This document shows, piece by piece, positions 1 to 10,368 of a stretch of 64,000 nt of DNA (the first letter of the stretch is position 1; the number at the start of each line of letters is the position of its first letter). The stretch spans positions 1-64,000 of the forward strand of contig JAEEVK010000005.1 in NCBI GenBank assembly GCA_016287095.1, written 5' to 3'. The position numbers and the translations under genes were made by a program. The notes under the pieces are model-generated. The model saw only the letters and a program-made list of their open reading frames with translations, did no database searches and was not told the origin of the DNA. This stretch comes from Lachnospiraceae bacterium. Lineage in GTDB: Bacteria > Bacillota > Clostridia > Lachnospirales > Lachnospiraceae.

Positions 1-435
1 CCAGGCTGACAGATCTGCGATCAGGAAATAACCTGTCTGAATAGCAGCCTGTAACAGTTCAACCAGATATATGACTAAGCTTGGTATCATCATAATGATA
101 AAGCCCAACATAAACCGGGTGGCAAACATACTCATTCTGCTCATGGGCAGAAAATCATAGAAATGATGCTTTTTCTTACTGCTTAGATAACTAAACACAT
201 ATATACCAACAATCAGGCCAAGTATAGGTGATATATATCCGGATACAGGGAGCATAAAATTTCGTACCAGATTACCGGCAATCCTGTCTTTGTCAGCATC
301 CATATAGGACATTAAACTAAACAGTCCGGTAACTAAAAGCAGATAAAAGCATGAAGTAATTACCCATATCGGCCAGGAGCGCAATATATCTCGTTTAATC
401 ATCTTCCAATTAAAGGATAATTTCTTTGATTCCAT
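1..435 (-). CDS. ABC transporter permease (partial, C-terminus beyond window)
   Basis: Reading the minus strand from ATG at 433-435 gives MESKKLSFNWKMIKRDILRSWPIWV..., clearly paralogous to the 1766-3370 protein (MDGKKFSLDFKTIKRDVFRHWPIWV...). GGAGGTGA RBS upstream. Confidence 0.8.
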   Translation of the reverse strand, partial: MESKKLSFNWKMIKRDILRSWPIWVITSCFYLLLVTGLFSLMSYMDADKDRIAGNLVRNFMLPVSGYISPILGLIVGIYVFSYLSSKKKHHFYDFLPMSRMSMFATRFMLGFIIMMIPSLVIYLVELLQAAIQTGYFLIADLSAW

Positions 436-1325
436 ATTGTTCACCTCCAAGCTCGTGGATGAATATTTCTTCGAGTGTCAGCGGTACAGTATCAAGCAAC
501 AAAGGCTCATACTTAGACATTTTAGCTTTAATCTCTTCCTCGGAGCACTTAACTATCAAGGTAAATACACTGCCATTCTTGGTATTGCTGAGCAGTTTAA
601 CACCATCTATAGATTCCTCTGTAATCTCAGGACTGTTATTATCCTTAAATGCAACCTGGAGCTTAGTGATACCCTCCTGCATAGAAAACAGTGATTTTTC
701 AAGCAGCATCTTGCCCTTGTTCATGATACCTACAGTATCACAAACATCCTCAAGTTCTCTTAAGTTATGTGATGAAACAAGAACAGTTACCTGACGCTCG
801 GTCACATCCTGCATGAGCAGGCTCCATATCTGACGACGCATAACAGGATCCAAACCATCCACAGGCTCATCAAGTATCATGACATCGCTCATCTGGCACA
901 TAGCAAGTACAAAAGCAGCCTGCTTCTGCATACCCTTTGACATCTTACGGATGGTCTTCTTTCTGTCAATAGTTGTTATAACTGACAGGAGCTTGTTGTA
1001 TCTGTCCATATTGTAGTCTTTATATATGCCCTGGTAAAACTTAGCCATATCATCCATGTCAGAGTTAAGGAAGAAATACAGGTCATCGGGTATATAGGCT
1101 ATTCTCTTCTTTATATCAGCATTATCGAATACTTCCTGACCATCTATAGTCACCTTACCTGAGTCCTGTCTGTATATACCGGTCAAATGCCTGATAATTG
1201 TAGATTTTCCTGCACCGTTAGGTCCTACGAGACCATATACAGAGCCCTTTTCCACATGTAAATTAAGTCCATCTAAAGCTTTAAAACCATCAAAGGTCTT
1301 TATAACATTCTCTACTTTAATCACG
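410..1325 (-). CDS. ABC transporter ATP-binding protein (YtrB-like)
   Basis: Walker A GPNGAGKST, LDEPVDGLDP Walker B, SSHNLRELED H-loop. GTG start after GAAAGGAGAG preferred over the longer ORF. Confidence 0.88.
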
Positions 1326-1378
1326 AGATTCTCTCCTTTCGTATCCTCATATACTATCAATTACTTCTAAGATTCATC

Positions 1379-1750
1379 TTATGCCTTCTCAATATTTCCC
1401 TCATGTAAAACATAATCTGCAATATTCTTCCTTGATTCTCCTGCCACATCAAAATCCGAAAGAATCATGTCAAGTCTCTCGTAAATCTCTGCTAAATGCT
1501 TATCTGAAACCTCTTTTACATCCACAACAAACGACCCCTTTCCCGGTACAGAATAAATGTATCCCTGACTCTCTAAATCTCTGTATGCACGTTGAATAGT
1601 ATTTGGATTTATTGCATACTGTGATGCAAGTTCCCTGACCGATGGCATCTTTTCATCTTTTTTAATCAGTCCGGCAATAATCAGTTTTTTATAGCCGTCC
1701 ACAACCTGCTCATACACAGGTCTCGGATCTCTGTAATTTATGTTAATCAA
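1379..1750 (-). CDS. GntR/YtrA-family transcriptional regulator
   Basis: Winged-helix GntR signature (DPRPVYEQVVDGYKKLI...MPSVRELASQYAINPNTIQRAYRDLESQGYIYSVPGKGSFV), adjacent to ABC genes. Confidence 0.92.
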   Translation of the reverse strand: MININYRDPRPVYEQVVDGYKKLIIAGLIKKDEKMPSVRELASQYAINPNTIQRAYRDLESQGYIYSVPGKGSFVVDVKEVSDKHLAEIYERLDMILSDFDVAGESRKNIADYVLHEGNIEKA

Positions 1751-1765
1751 TCTAAGCTCCCCCTT

Positions 1766-3370
1766 TCAGTAATCTAACGATATTTCTTCAGTTTTATTTT
1801 TATCTTCAAGCTTATTGTTAAATAATTCTCTGTTCTTATCCAGGAAAGCTTGAATCTTTATATCAATTGCACTATTTACATAAATCAGATAAGTTCTTGA
1901 CAATTTATCACCGTTTTTAAAGTCATACGAAATATTTACATTATAATGATCATGGTTTTTAGTTTCTCTAAGGTCAACAAGGCTGGTTGATATAAAGCCA
2001 TTACTTGAACCATAACCGTTATTAGAACTTATTCCTCCGTTATAACCTTCTAACAGATCATCCATATCGTCTAAAATAAGTTCATGCAGCTCAATAATCT
2101 TATCTTTTACTTCACCATCAGTGATCTCCAGGTAATTTTTCTTACCGGGGAATAATTTATCATTGTTATTAATATTAACTTTATTTACTTTACTTGCCTT
2201 TGGAACATAACCTTCAATATTAAATACGTCATGCATATAACCAATGCCAACCAGACCAAGTACAACAGTAAATATCAATGTTTTAAGCATATTTTTCGAA
2301 TTAAACACTTTGAATTTCTTCTCTACGATCATTATGGATCCAATAAACAATATGAATCCAACAATGCAAAGAATGATCAGCGTTCCTATTCTGTCTGAAA
2401 CCCTGTGAGCCATAACGTCGTCTGTATAAATGATCATAACGATAAGGATTAAAGCCAGAACAACTGATGTAACAAAAGTCAGAGCATAACAGAAAACCGT
2501 CTTCATCCAGGAGAAAACAAATGTATCTCCTGTTTTTTCTGATCTTCTCTTCTTGAAAAGCATTAAAGAAGCACAGGCTAAAGCAATACCAACACAAAGA
2601 ATGATCATCAGTTTGCCAATAGTATCAGAACTGATCATATGCCATTCAGGAAAAGCATAATCTGATAAATTGCCTACAGAATCTAACCCAATACTAAATG
2701 TATAATCAAGTGGTGAAAGAATACCAAAAACAGAATACCCTAATCCGGTACCGGAATTAACACCAACAAAGTATAACATATTAGTAATCTCAAGTATCAG
2801 TGAAATGACAAGACCAGCGAAAGTAAAACCAAAGTAACAGAACCCTGCCATCACTATCCTGCCACACATAACCAGGAATATTACCGCAAATGCATACCAG
2901 AACAGATAAATACAAACAGCAGTAAACAACCACTCAAAAACTATATATAGATGAGCACCTCTACCCTGTATCAAAACCTGCAAAACTTCAACAACAGTAA
3001 TAAAGAAACAGGGAATCATACATAATATAAAACCAAATATGAACCTGTTAAAAAACAAACTCAACTTATTAAAAGGAAGAGTCTCAAAGAAAAAATCCTT
3101 TTTCTTAGAAGTCAGGAACCCAAACGCAGCAATCGCAGCAACCAGCCCCATGATAAAAGCAAGGAAATCTGTAGTCAGAACCAATGAAACACCTACATCA
3201 TAACCTATGGCTTCCCTAACACTAACACTCCTAACAGAGGATCTTTCAATAATATGGGTAAAACAAACACTCAAGAGATAAACCACACTAGCCGACACCC
3301 ATATAGGCCAATGTCTAAAAACATCCCGCTTAATAGTCTTAAAATCAAGCGAAAACTTTTTCCCGTCCAT
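1766..3370 (-). CDS. ABC transporter permease, multi-TM
   Basis: Multiple hydrophobic segments; paralog of the 1-435 permease; in the same GntR-ABC cluster. Confidence 0.75.
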   Translation of the reverse strand: MDGKKFSLDFKTIKRDVFRHWPIWVSASVVYLLSVCFTHIIERSSVRSVSVREAIGYDVGVSLVLTTDFLAFIMGLVAAIAAFGFLTSKKKDFFFETLPFNKLSLFFNRFIFGFILCMIPCFFITVVEVLQVLIQGRGAHLYIVFEWLFTAVCIYLFWYAFAVIFLVMCGRIVMAGFCYFGFTFAGLVISLILEITNMLYFVGVNSGTGLGYSVFGILSPLDYTFSIGLDSVGNLSDYAFPEWHMISSDTIGKLMIILCVGIALACASLMLFKKRRSEKTGDTFVFSWMKTVFCYALTFVTSVVLALILIVMIIYTDDVMAHRVSDRIGTLIILCIVGFILFIGSIMIVEKKFKVFNSKNMLKTLIFTVVLGLVGIGYMHDVFNIEGYVPKASKVNKVNINNNDKLFPGKKNYLEITDGEVKDKIIELHELILDDMDDLLEGYNGGISSNNGYGSSNGFISTSLVDLRETKNHDHYNVNISYDFKNGDKLSRTYLIYVNSAIDIKIQAFLDKNRELFNNKLEDKNKTEEISLDY

Positions 3371-3504
3371 TGAATAAATCACTCCTTTCTCTTTTTTTGT
3401 TTGTACTGTATTATTTATGTTAGTACAGTTATACATCAATTAATTTCATTTGTCAATAACTAATTAAAAAAAATACTCTTCCTTAAAGTATTTTACCGAA
3501 TCAA

Positions 3505-3755
3505 ATACAATAGGAGCTATGCCATATTGGATAAAAACCTTTAGTTGAGCAACCGGATATGTATTGCTCACAGACATATATCTACGAGGCAAAAATCGCT
3601 TTACCAAAGCGATTTTTGAACGCCGCCTAAGTATGCCCAATATCAATTGGGCATACGATTGCAAGTGTCCGAAGTAGATATATAGGATGTGAGCATATAC
3701 ATATCCTTGCGAAACGATCATGGTTTTATACAATGTGGCATAGCTCCTATTGTAT
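3505..3755. repeat. Large imperfect palindrome (~251 bp) with two internal perfect hairpins
   Basis: 3505-3524 atacaataggagctatgcca is the exact reverse complement of 3736-3755. Arms keep pairing imperfectly inward. Internal hairpins aaaaatcgcttt-acc-aaagcgattttt (3591-3617) and gtatgcccaat-atca-attgggcatac (3631-3656). Confidence 0.9.
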
Positions 3756-3780
3756 AGGATACCAACCCAGCCCACAAAAA

Positions 3781-3826
3781 AAGAGCGCTTCCGACAACTT
3801 TTAGGATCGGCCTGCGCTCTTCTTTA
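3781..3826. terminator. Terminator-like hairpin
   Basis: aagagcgc (3781-3788) pairs with gcgctctt (3814-3821), flanked by A-rich and T-rich tracts. Confidence 0.5.
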
Positions 3827-4031
3827 TGTTACGCGTTTCTTTTTTGTACATTTTGAGGATACTCTCCCCGTGTGTCATAAATTCGTAATATTTGTGTCAT
3901 TTTTGTAACTTTTGATCTACCCTTTCACTTGTCACATATCATCATGTATCCAATTGCAGCAATTGTAACATATTGTTTAAAAAACTTGCCCAAAACCCCA
4001 AATTTTTCTACTTTCAAAGTGCAAAAAAAAC

Positions 4032-4060
4032 TTGATATATATAAGTAAAGTTGCTAAAAT
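4032..4060 (+). promoter_or_regulatory. Putative sigma-A promoter of the purF-like gene
   Basis: TTGATA (4032-4037), 17 nt spacer, TAAAAT (4055-4060). Confidence 0.5.
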
Positions 4061-4114
4061 ATATGTTTGTGATGTAACTGATGTCAATCATATTTATAAT
4101 AAGGAGTTTTGGGT

Positions 4115-5530
4115 ATGGGCGGATTTTTCGGAGTTGTATCAACAAAAAAAGAAGATTGTATGTTTGACTTGTTTTTCGGCACAGACTACCATTCACACCT
4201 GGGAACAAGGCGTGGAGGACTTGCTGTATATGGCGACGGAGGCTTCAACCGCTCTATCCATAACATAGAAAACTCACCTTTCAGGACCAAATTTGATAAG
4301 GACTTCCATGAGATGTCCGGTTATATGGGCATAGGCTGTGTATCTGACTATGAGCCCCAGCCCCTTATAGTACGTTCTCATCACGGTACTTATGCTATCA
4401 CTACCGTCAGCTGTATCAGAAACACTGCTGACCTGGTAAAGAAGGTCTTTGAAAACGGTACTTCACACTTCTTAGAGATGAGCGGCGGAGATATCAATGC
4501 TACCGAGCTTGTCGCAGCTCTTATAAATCAGAAAGAAAACCTTATAGAAGGTATCAAATATGCACTTGACTCTGTAGAAGGTTCACTTTCTCTCCTGCTC
4601 CTTACCGATAAAGGTATTTATGCCGGCAGAGACAAGCTTGGCAGAACACCTATCGTTATAGGTAGAAAAGATGATGCTTACTGCCTCGCATTTGAGGATT
4701 TCTCATACAGAAACCTCGGATATAATGACTTAAAGCAGTTAGGTCCCGGGGAAATCGATGTAGTAACACCTGAGGGTATCAAGATACTGATGCCTGCAGG
4801 AGACAAGATGAAGATCTGTACCTTCCTCTGGGTATACTACGGATATCCTTCAAGCTCATACGAAGGAATCAGCGTGGAAAAAATGCGTTACAACTGTGGT
4901 GCCGCACTTGCAAAACGTGATGATGTAAAGCCCGACATAGTAGCTGGCGTACCTGACTCAGGTACTGCCCATGCGGTTGGTTATTCAAATGCTTCAGGCA
5001 TACCTTTCTCAAGGCCCTTCATCAAGTACACTCCTACCTGGCCCCGTTCATTTATGCCCACTATCCAGAGCAAACGTGACCTGATAGCAAAGATGAAGCT
5101 TCTTCCTGTACATGACCTCATCAAGGGCAAGAAGCTCTTACTTATAGATGACTCCATAGTACGTGGTACACAGCTTAGAGAAACTACTGAATTCTTATAT
5201 AACAACGGAGCTGAAGAGGTACATATCCGTCCTGCATGTCCTCCACTTGTATATGGCTGTAAATACCTCAACTTCTCCAGATCCAAATCTGAGATGGATC
5301 TGATCACCCGCAGGGTTATCGCAAAACTCGAAGGTACAGAAAATCCTTCAGCAGAAGTACTTAAGCAGTATACCGATCCAGACTCTGAGAAGTATGCTCA
5401 GATGGTTGAAGAGATAAGAAAGCAGTTAAAGTTTACAACACTCAGATTCAATAGACTAGATGACATGCTTGAAGCAGTAGGCATTCCTACAGATAAGCTC
5501 TGTACATACTGCTGGAACGGCGAAGAATAA
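4115..5530 (+). CDS. PurF-like amidophosphoribosyltransferase paralog lacking the N-terminal catalytic Cys
   Basis: PRPP-binding motif LLLIDDSIVRGTQ; conserved VAGVPDSGTAHA; C-terminal LCTYCWNGEE resembles the Fe-S Cys ligands of Bacillus PurF. AAGGAG RBS before ATG at 4115; N-terminus is MGGFFGV rather than MCGIFG. Confidence 0.85.
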   Translation: MGGFFGVVSTKKEDCMFDLFFGTDYHSHLGTRRGGLAVYGDGGFNRSIHNIENSPFRTKFDKDFHEMSGYMGIGCVSDYEPQPLIVRSHHGTYAITTVSCIRNTADLVKKVFENGTSHFLEMSGGDINATELVAALINQKENLIEGIKYALDSVEGSLSLLLLTDKGIYAGRDKLGRTPIVIGRKDDAYCLAFEDFSYRNLGYNDLKQLGPGEIDVVTPEGIKILMPAGDKMKICTFLWVYYGYPSSSYEGISVEKMRYNCGAALAKRDDVKPDIVAGVPDSGTAHAVGYSNASGIPFSRPFIKYTPTWPRSFMPTIQSKRDLIAKMKLLPVHDLIKGKKLLLIDDSIVRGTQLRETTEFLYNNGAEEVHIRPACPPLVYGCKYLNFSRSKSEMDLITRRVIAKLEGTENPSAEVLKQYTDPDSEKYAQMVEEIRKQLKFTTLRFNRLDDMLEAVGIPTDKLCTYCWNGEE

Positions 5531-5536
5531 AAAATT

Positions 5537-5562
5537 ACCCGGTCATTCGACCGGGTTTTTTA
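5537..5562 (+). terminator. Rho-independent terminator after the purF-like gene
   Basis: acccggtcattcgaccgggtttttt stem-loop plus T tract. Confidence 0.85.
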
Positions 5563-5565
5563 GTA

Positions 5566-6513
5566 CTATCTCATCCCCTTATCATAAGGTATGCCTTCCG
5601 CCTTAGGTGCCCTGGAATGTCTTGATGTAAAGGCGAGTATTATCAGACATATGATATACGGCATCATATTGTATACCTGACTCGGCATATTTAAGTTCTT
5701 CAAGAAATCAAATCCGCTGTATACATTTGACAATGCCTTAAAAAACCCGAAGAGTAAAGCTGCGATCGCTATCCTCTGGGGCTTCCACTGTCCGAATATC
5801 ATAACAGCCAAAGCCAGGAAGCCGAAACCTGCAACGCCAACCTCAAATTTCCATGAACTTACCCCGGCAGTTATATAACATATACCGCCTATACCACCCA
5901 AAGCACCGGATATAAGTACTCCGGCCCATCTCATCTTATATACATTGATACCTACGGAGTCAGCAGCCTGAGGATGCTCACCGCAAGCCATAAGCCTTAA
6001 ACCGAACCTTGTCTTATATAAAACTATATACCCTGCAATCAAAGCAATAACAGCTATTATCATAAACCAGTTAAATTCATACCCGTCAATAAATGTAAAC
6101 GCTTTTTTACCTGAAATATAAGTTATCTCAGATGAAGGATTAGTCGGATCTTCTGCCAGGTTAATCGATTTAACAATAACCGTGGCAGCTGCGGTACCCA
6201 GCATATTCATGGCTATACCAACCAGCGTCTGATCCGCCTTCAGCTTTATGGCCGCAATACCCAGCAGACAGGAAAACAGTACTCCTGACAATATACTTAC
6301 AAGCAATACCATGATAACTATAACAAATAACGATGTATTAGTTCCAAGATATTTAAAGGTTAAAGCTCCGCCTAAAGCACCGATAACCATTATACCTTCA
6401 AGTCCGAGATTTACAACTCCGGAATGCTCGGAAAAACATCCACCCAAAGCTACCAAAGAAAGTACTGCTGCAAAAAGCAGGGTATATTGCATCAATATTT
6501 CAAACATATTCAT
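5566..6513 (-). CDS. BMP-type nucleoside ABC transporter permease (NupQ/YufQ-like)
   Basis: [29 protein letters not shown] motif and TM pattern typical of the family; operon with ATPase and BMP lipoprotein. Confidence 0.88.
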   Translation of the reverse strand: [315 protein letters not shown]

Positions 6514-6515
6514 AC

Positions 6516-7604
6516 TCACACACCTCCCTTTCTGCGCTTTAAAAGATATCTGATAAGTCCGGTAAAGCTGCACAGATAAATAATTATCGAAGATATCATA
6601 TCCGATATTTGAGAAGTATACATTGAAAGATCGACATAGGACCCGCCATCCGTGATATGCTGAATGAAATATGATGAAAAAATGGCACCTATAGGATGAA
6701 GTCCTCCTAAAAACGCTGCGGCAATACCGTTAAATCCCATAGCCGGTACCGATGTCTGATTTATATCCCATTGCGTAAAGTCTGTTAAAAACAGCAGTGA
6801 CGCACCAAGTCCTGCAATCAGGCCGCCTAATCCTAAAGTAAGGATAATATTCCTCTTCTCTGCCATACCGGCATATTTTGCAGCATTCTTATTATAACCT
6901 GTAGCTTTTAACTCAAACCCAAGCTTGGTCTTCGACATTATTATCCATATGGCTACAGCAAAAACTATGGCAATAACCAAGCCCAATCCGACATACTTAT
7001 TACCGTTAAATAAATTGTTCAGTCCGATATTGGGCAGCAATGCTTTTTGATATTCAACTGTACTGTGTAACTCAGGTGTATCCTTTGCTCCCGTAGCAAC
7101 ATATTTTCCGAGTATCATATTAGCGGAATACAGAGAAATCCAGTTTAGCATGATGCCGGATATAACTTCGTTTACATTACAGAATGTCTTAAGTAATCCC
7201 GGGATAATACCGTATATCATACCTGCTACACAGGCAAGTAATACACATCCAATCCAGTTCAGATTAAATCCGAATACACCAACCAGCGCTGCACATGCCC
7301 CAACTACATACTGACCTGCAACACCTATGTTAAAAAGTCCAACCTTATAACAGAAAAGGATGGATAAAGAACACATAAGCAAAGGAGCTGTTTTTACCAG
7401 TGTGATACCGAAATTTTCCAATTTCAGATCACCTCTGTTCCACTTAAAGAAGTTACCTATAATACGGAACATAGCCTGAGGTGCACCTTTAGGATTAATT
7501 ATAAGTAATGCAATAAATCCTAACAGTAATCCTATCAGGATACATATGATTGAAGCTATTACGGATTGAACGCCTTCTCTTTCAAAGAATTTTTTGTCCT
7601 TCAT
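6516..7604 (-). CDS. BMP-type nucleoside ABC transporter permease (NupP/YufP-like)
   Basis: KTAPLLMCSLSILFCYKVGLFNIGVAGQYVVGA motif; overlaps ATPase gene end by 4 nt. Confidence 0.88.
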   Translation of the reverse strand: MKDKKFFEREGVQSVIASIICILIGLLLGFIALLIINPKGAPQAMFRIIGNFFKWNRGDLKLENFGITLVKTAPLLMCSLSILFCYKVGLFNIGVAGQYVVGACAALVGVFGFNLNWIGCVLLACVAGMIYGIIPGLLKTFCNVNEVISGIMLNWISLYSANMILGKYVATGAKDTPELHSTVEYQKALLPNIGLNNLFNGNKYVGLGLVIAIVFAVAIWIIMSKTKLGFELKATGYNKNAAKYAGMAEKRNIILTLGLGGLIAGLGASLLFLTDFTQWDINQTSVPAMGFNGIAAAFLGGLHPIGAIFSSYFIQHITDGGSYVDLSMYTSQISDMISSIIIYLCSFTGLIRYLLKRRKGGV

Positions 7605-9154
7605 ACGGCAGCCTCCTCGTTTATGGGCTTATTTTTCTTAGCCCCGGCCATATAAAGACCAAGTTCCTCCTGAGTGGTCTTCTTAGGGTCAAACTCTCCC
7701 ACTATTTCTCCGTCATGCATTACAAGTATCCTGTCAGGCAGATCCATAACTTCATCCAGCTCCAGAGATACAAGTAATACAGCTTTTCCAGCATCCCTTT
7801 CAGCTACCAGCTGCTTGTGTATGCCTTCTATGGCGCCTACATCAAGACCTCTGGTCGGCTGTACTGCTATAATAAGATCATGCTTTCTGTCCACCTCACG
7901 GGCTATGATCGCCTTTTGCTGATTTCCTCCCGACATACTCCTGACTATGGTCTTTGTTCCATTTCCTGATCTTACATCATATTGCTCTGACAGTTTTTCA
8001 GCATATTCACTTATGTTATTCCGCTTTAAAAAGCCAACTTTATTTGTAAAATCCGGTTCAAAGTATCTCTGGAGTACTATATTATCCTCTAACGAATATT
8101 CCAGAACAAGTCCGTGCTTATGCCTGTCCTCAGGTATATGGCTTAAACCCGATATATTTCTTTTTCTGATAGAATACTTTGTTATATCATTACCGTTAAG
8201 CAATATATGACCTGCAGATATCGGTTCTAATCCTGTGATACCTTGTATAAGCTGAGTCTGACCGTTTCCGTCAATACCTGCTATACAGACTATTTCACCG
8301 GCTCTTACCTTAAAAGAAACGTTGTTAACAGCATTTTTCCCGTGAGTTTTAGAAGATACACTGAGATTTTTAATCTCCAGTACTACATTACCGGGGTTAG
8401 CTTCTTTTTTCTCTACATGAAAATTGACATTTCTTCCCACCATCATAGAAGAAAGCTCCTGTGCATTGGTTTTTGCAATATCTACTGTTCCTATGTATTT
8501 GCCTTTCCTTATGATGGTACATCTGTCAGCAACTTCCATTATCTCCTGTAATTTATGAGATATAAACAGAATACTCTTTCCCTCTTTTGCCAGATTCTTC
8601 ATAATCTGTAAAAGTTCTTTAATCTCCTGCGGTGTAAGTACAGCGGTAGGTTCATCAAATATAAGTATATCATTATCCCTAAAAAGCATCTTAAGTATTT
8701 CCGTACGTTGCTGCATACCCACTGTAATATCTTCTGTTTTTGCATCCGGATCTATGTTAAGACCGTATTTTTCAGACAGTTTAATTACTTTTTCCCTTGC
8801 TTCTTTTCTTTTAATAAAACCTTTATCTGTGGGTTCTACACCTAAAATGATATTCTCCAATACCGTAAAGCATTCAACGAGTTTAAAATGCTGGTGAACC
8901 ATACCTATACCTAAGGCATTTGCAACATTAGGATCATTTATGGTGACTTTTTGACCATCTTTTTTAATATAACCTTCATCCGGCTGATAGAGTCCGAAAA
9001 GTATACTCATAAGAGTCGATTTTCCTGCACCGTTTTCGCCCAAAAGTGCATGGATTTCTCCCTTTTTAAGGGTCAGTGTTATATTATCATTAGCAGTAAA
9101 CCCATTAAATCTTTTTGTAATGTTTACCATCTCTATAGCATATTGAGTATCCAT
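7601..9154 (-). CDS. Nucleoside ABC transporter ATP-binding protein (NupO-like, two ATPase domains)
   Basis: Two ABC domains; GENGAGKSTLMSILFGLYQPD, FDEPTAVLTPQE, SGGNQQKAIIAREV. Confidence 0.93.
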   Translation of the reverse strand: MDTQYAIEMVNITKRFNGFTANDNITLTLKKGEIHALLGENGAGKSTLMSILFGLYQPDEGYIKKDGQKVTINDPNVANALGIGMVHQHFKLVECFTVLENIILGVEPTDKGFIKRKEAREKVIKLSEKYGLNIDPDAKTEDITVGMQQRTEILKMLFRDNDILIFDEPTAVLTPQEIKELLQIMKNLAKEGKSILFISHKLQEIMEVADRCTIIRKGKYIGTVDIAKTNAQELSSMMVGRNVNFHVEKKEANPGNVVLEIKNLSVSSKTHGKNAVNNVSFKVRAGEIVCIAGIDGNGQTQLIQGITGLEPISAGHILLNGNDITKYSIRKRNISGLSHIPEDRHKHGLVLEYSLEDNIVLQRYFEPDFTNKVGFLKRNNISEYAEKLSEQYDVRSGNGTKTIVRSMSGGNQQKAIIAREVDRKHDLIIAVQPTRGLDVGAIEGIHKQLVAERDAGKAVLLVSLELDEVMDLPDRILVMHDGEIVGEFDPKKTTQEELGLYMAGAKKNKPINEEAAV

Positions 9155-9163
9155 GTGTTTACC

Positions 9164-10357
9164 TCACTTTATACTTCCGAGCCATTCAACATTAACATTG
9201 CTTGTAACCGGTTCATGACTTATATCATCAGATATAACTATATTCCCTAAATATATATTATTAACCAATTCTCTGTAATCCTGTTCAGTGAAATCATCAT
9301 TCCACATCGTAGAATTTATCGGAAGCGACAGATAATTAGCATCAGGATCGGTACCGCTTATCAAGCCCAAGGATAATATTTTTCCTCTGTAATCATCCCA
9401 TTTACCGTTATTAATTATGTCGTCTAGTGCATCATAAGTCGCAGGATACAGGCCTTTTAAAGCTGATGTTATGGTAATGCCTTCACCATACATACCGTCA
9501 ATAAGATTTTTCTGGTCGGTATCAACTCCTATTACCTTACCGCCATGTTTTGAAGCTGCCTCACTTACGGAAACAAATATTCCACCGCCGCAGGAAAAGA
9601 CCACTTCTGTACCATTAGCATACCAGGTCTCCATCGCTGCTGATATTTCAGCATCACCGTTAAAAGTATTTGCATATGCATATTTCATATTAACAGTAAT
9701 GCCTTTTTCTTTTGCCGCTTCATTTATTCCCTGAACATAACCGTATCCGAACCTTAAAACTCCGGGCACAGCCATGCCTCCCAGAAATCCCAGATCGTTG
9801 TATCCAAGCATCACCGCTGTATAACCTGCAAGATAGCCGCTGATCTCCTCTTTAAAAAGTGCGTCATATACATTTTCATAGTGATAATAATCCATTACAT
9901 TCCAGTTAGAAGGATTATAATCATAGGCTTCACCTTTTCTTGGAACACCTGCTGACAAAAGATCGCCATCAGAAACATCAAGAACTATAAATTTAATATC
10001 AGGATATTTCTCAGATACTTCGATCAATGTACCCGTAAAAGAAAATCCGGGCATAACGATAACGTTATACCCTTCATCAATAGCACTTTCAACAGCTATA
10101 ACACGAGAAGCGGTATTATCCCCTGAAGGCTTTTTATATGTAAACATGATATTATTATCATCACAAAAAGCCTTGCAGGCTTGATAAGTAGACTGATTGA
10201 AGCCCTGATCGGTTATATCACCCATATCCGAGATCATAGAGACCCTGTAATCAGTCCTTTTACCTTCTTCTTTGCATATTTCTTCAACATTATAACTGCA
10301 AGAGCATAATATAAGTGAAACCAAACAAAGTATAATTACTATATTTTTTCTTTTCAT
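9164..10357 (-). CDS. BMP family lipoprotein (substrate-binding, nucleoside/purine)
   Basis: Lipobox (LILCSC); VSMISDMGDITDQGFNQSTYQACKAF; C-terminal end of transporter operon in sequence order. Confidence 0.9.
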   Translation of the reverse strand: MKRKNIVIILCLVSLILCSCSYNVEEICKEEGKRTDYRVSMISDMGDITDQGFNQSTYQACKAFCDDNNIMFTYKKPSGDNTASRVIAVESAIDEGYNVIVMPGFSFTGTLIEVSEKYPDIKFIVLDVSDGDLLSAGVPRKGEAYDYNPSNWNVMDYYHYENVYDALFKEEISGYLAGYTAVMLGYNDLGFLGGMAVPGVLRFGYGYVQGINEAAKEKGITVNMKYAYANTFNGDAEISAAMETWYANGTEVVFSCGGGIFVSVSEAASKHGGKVIGVDTDQKNLIDGMYGEGITITSALKGLYPATYDALDDIINNGKWDDYRGKILSLGLISGTDPDANYLSLPINSTMWNDDFTEQDYRELVNNIYLGNIVISDDISHEPVTSNVNVEWLGSIK

Positions 10358-10368
10358 ATAGTCACGCT

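Noticed and set aside
3464-3775. 103 aa minus-strand ORF
   Set aside because: It is entirely within the palindromic element and looks like chance read-through of the inverted repeat.
3830-4110. Possible purine riboswitch upstream of the purF-like gene
   Set aside because: No recognisable purine or PRPP aptamer pattern seen; only a plausible promoter.
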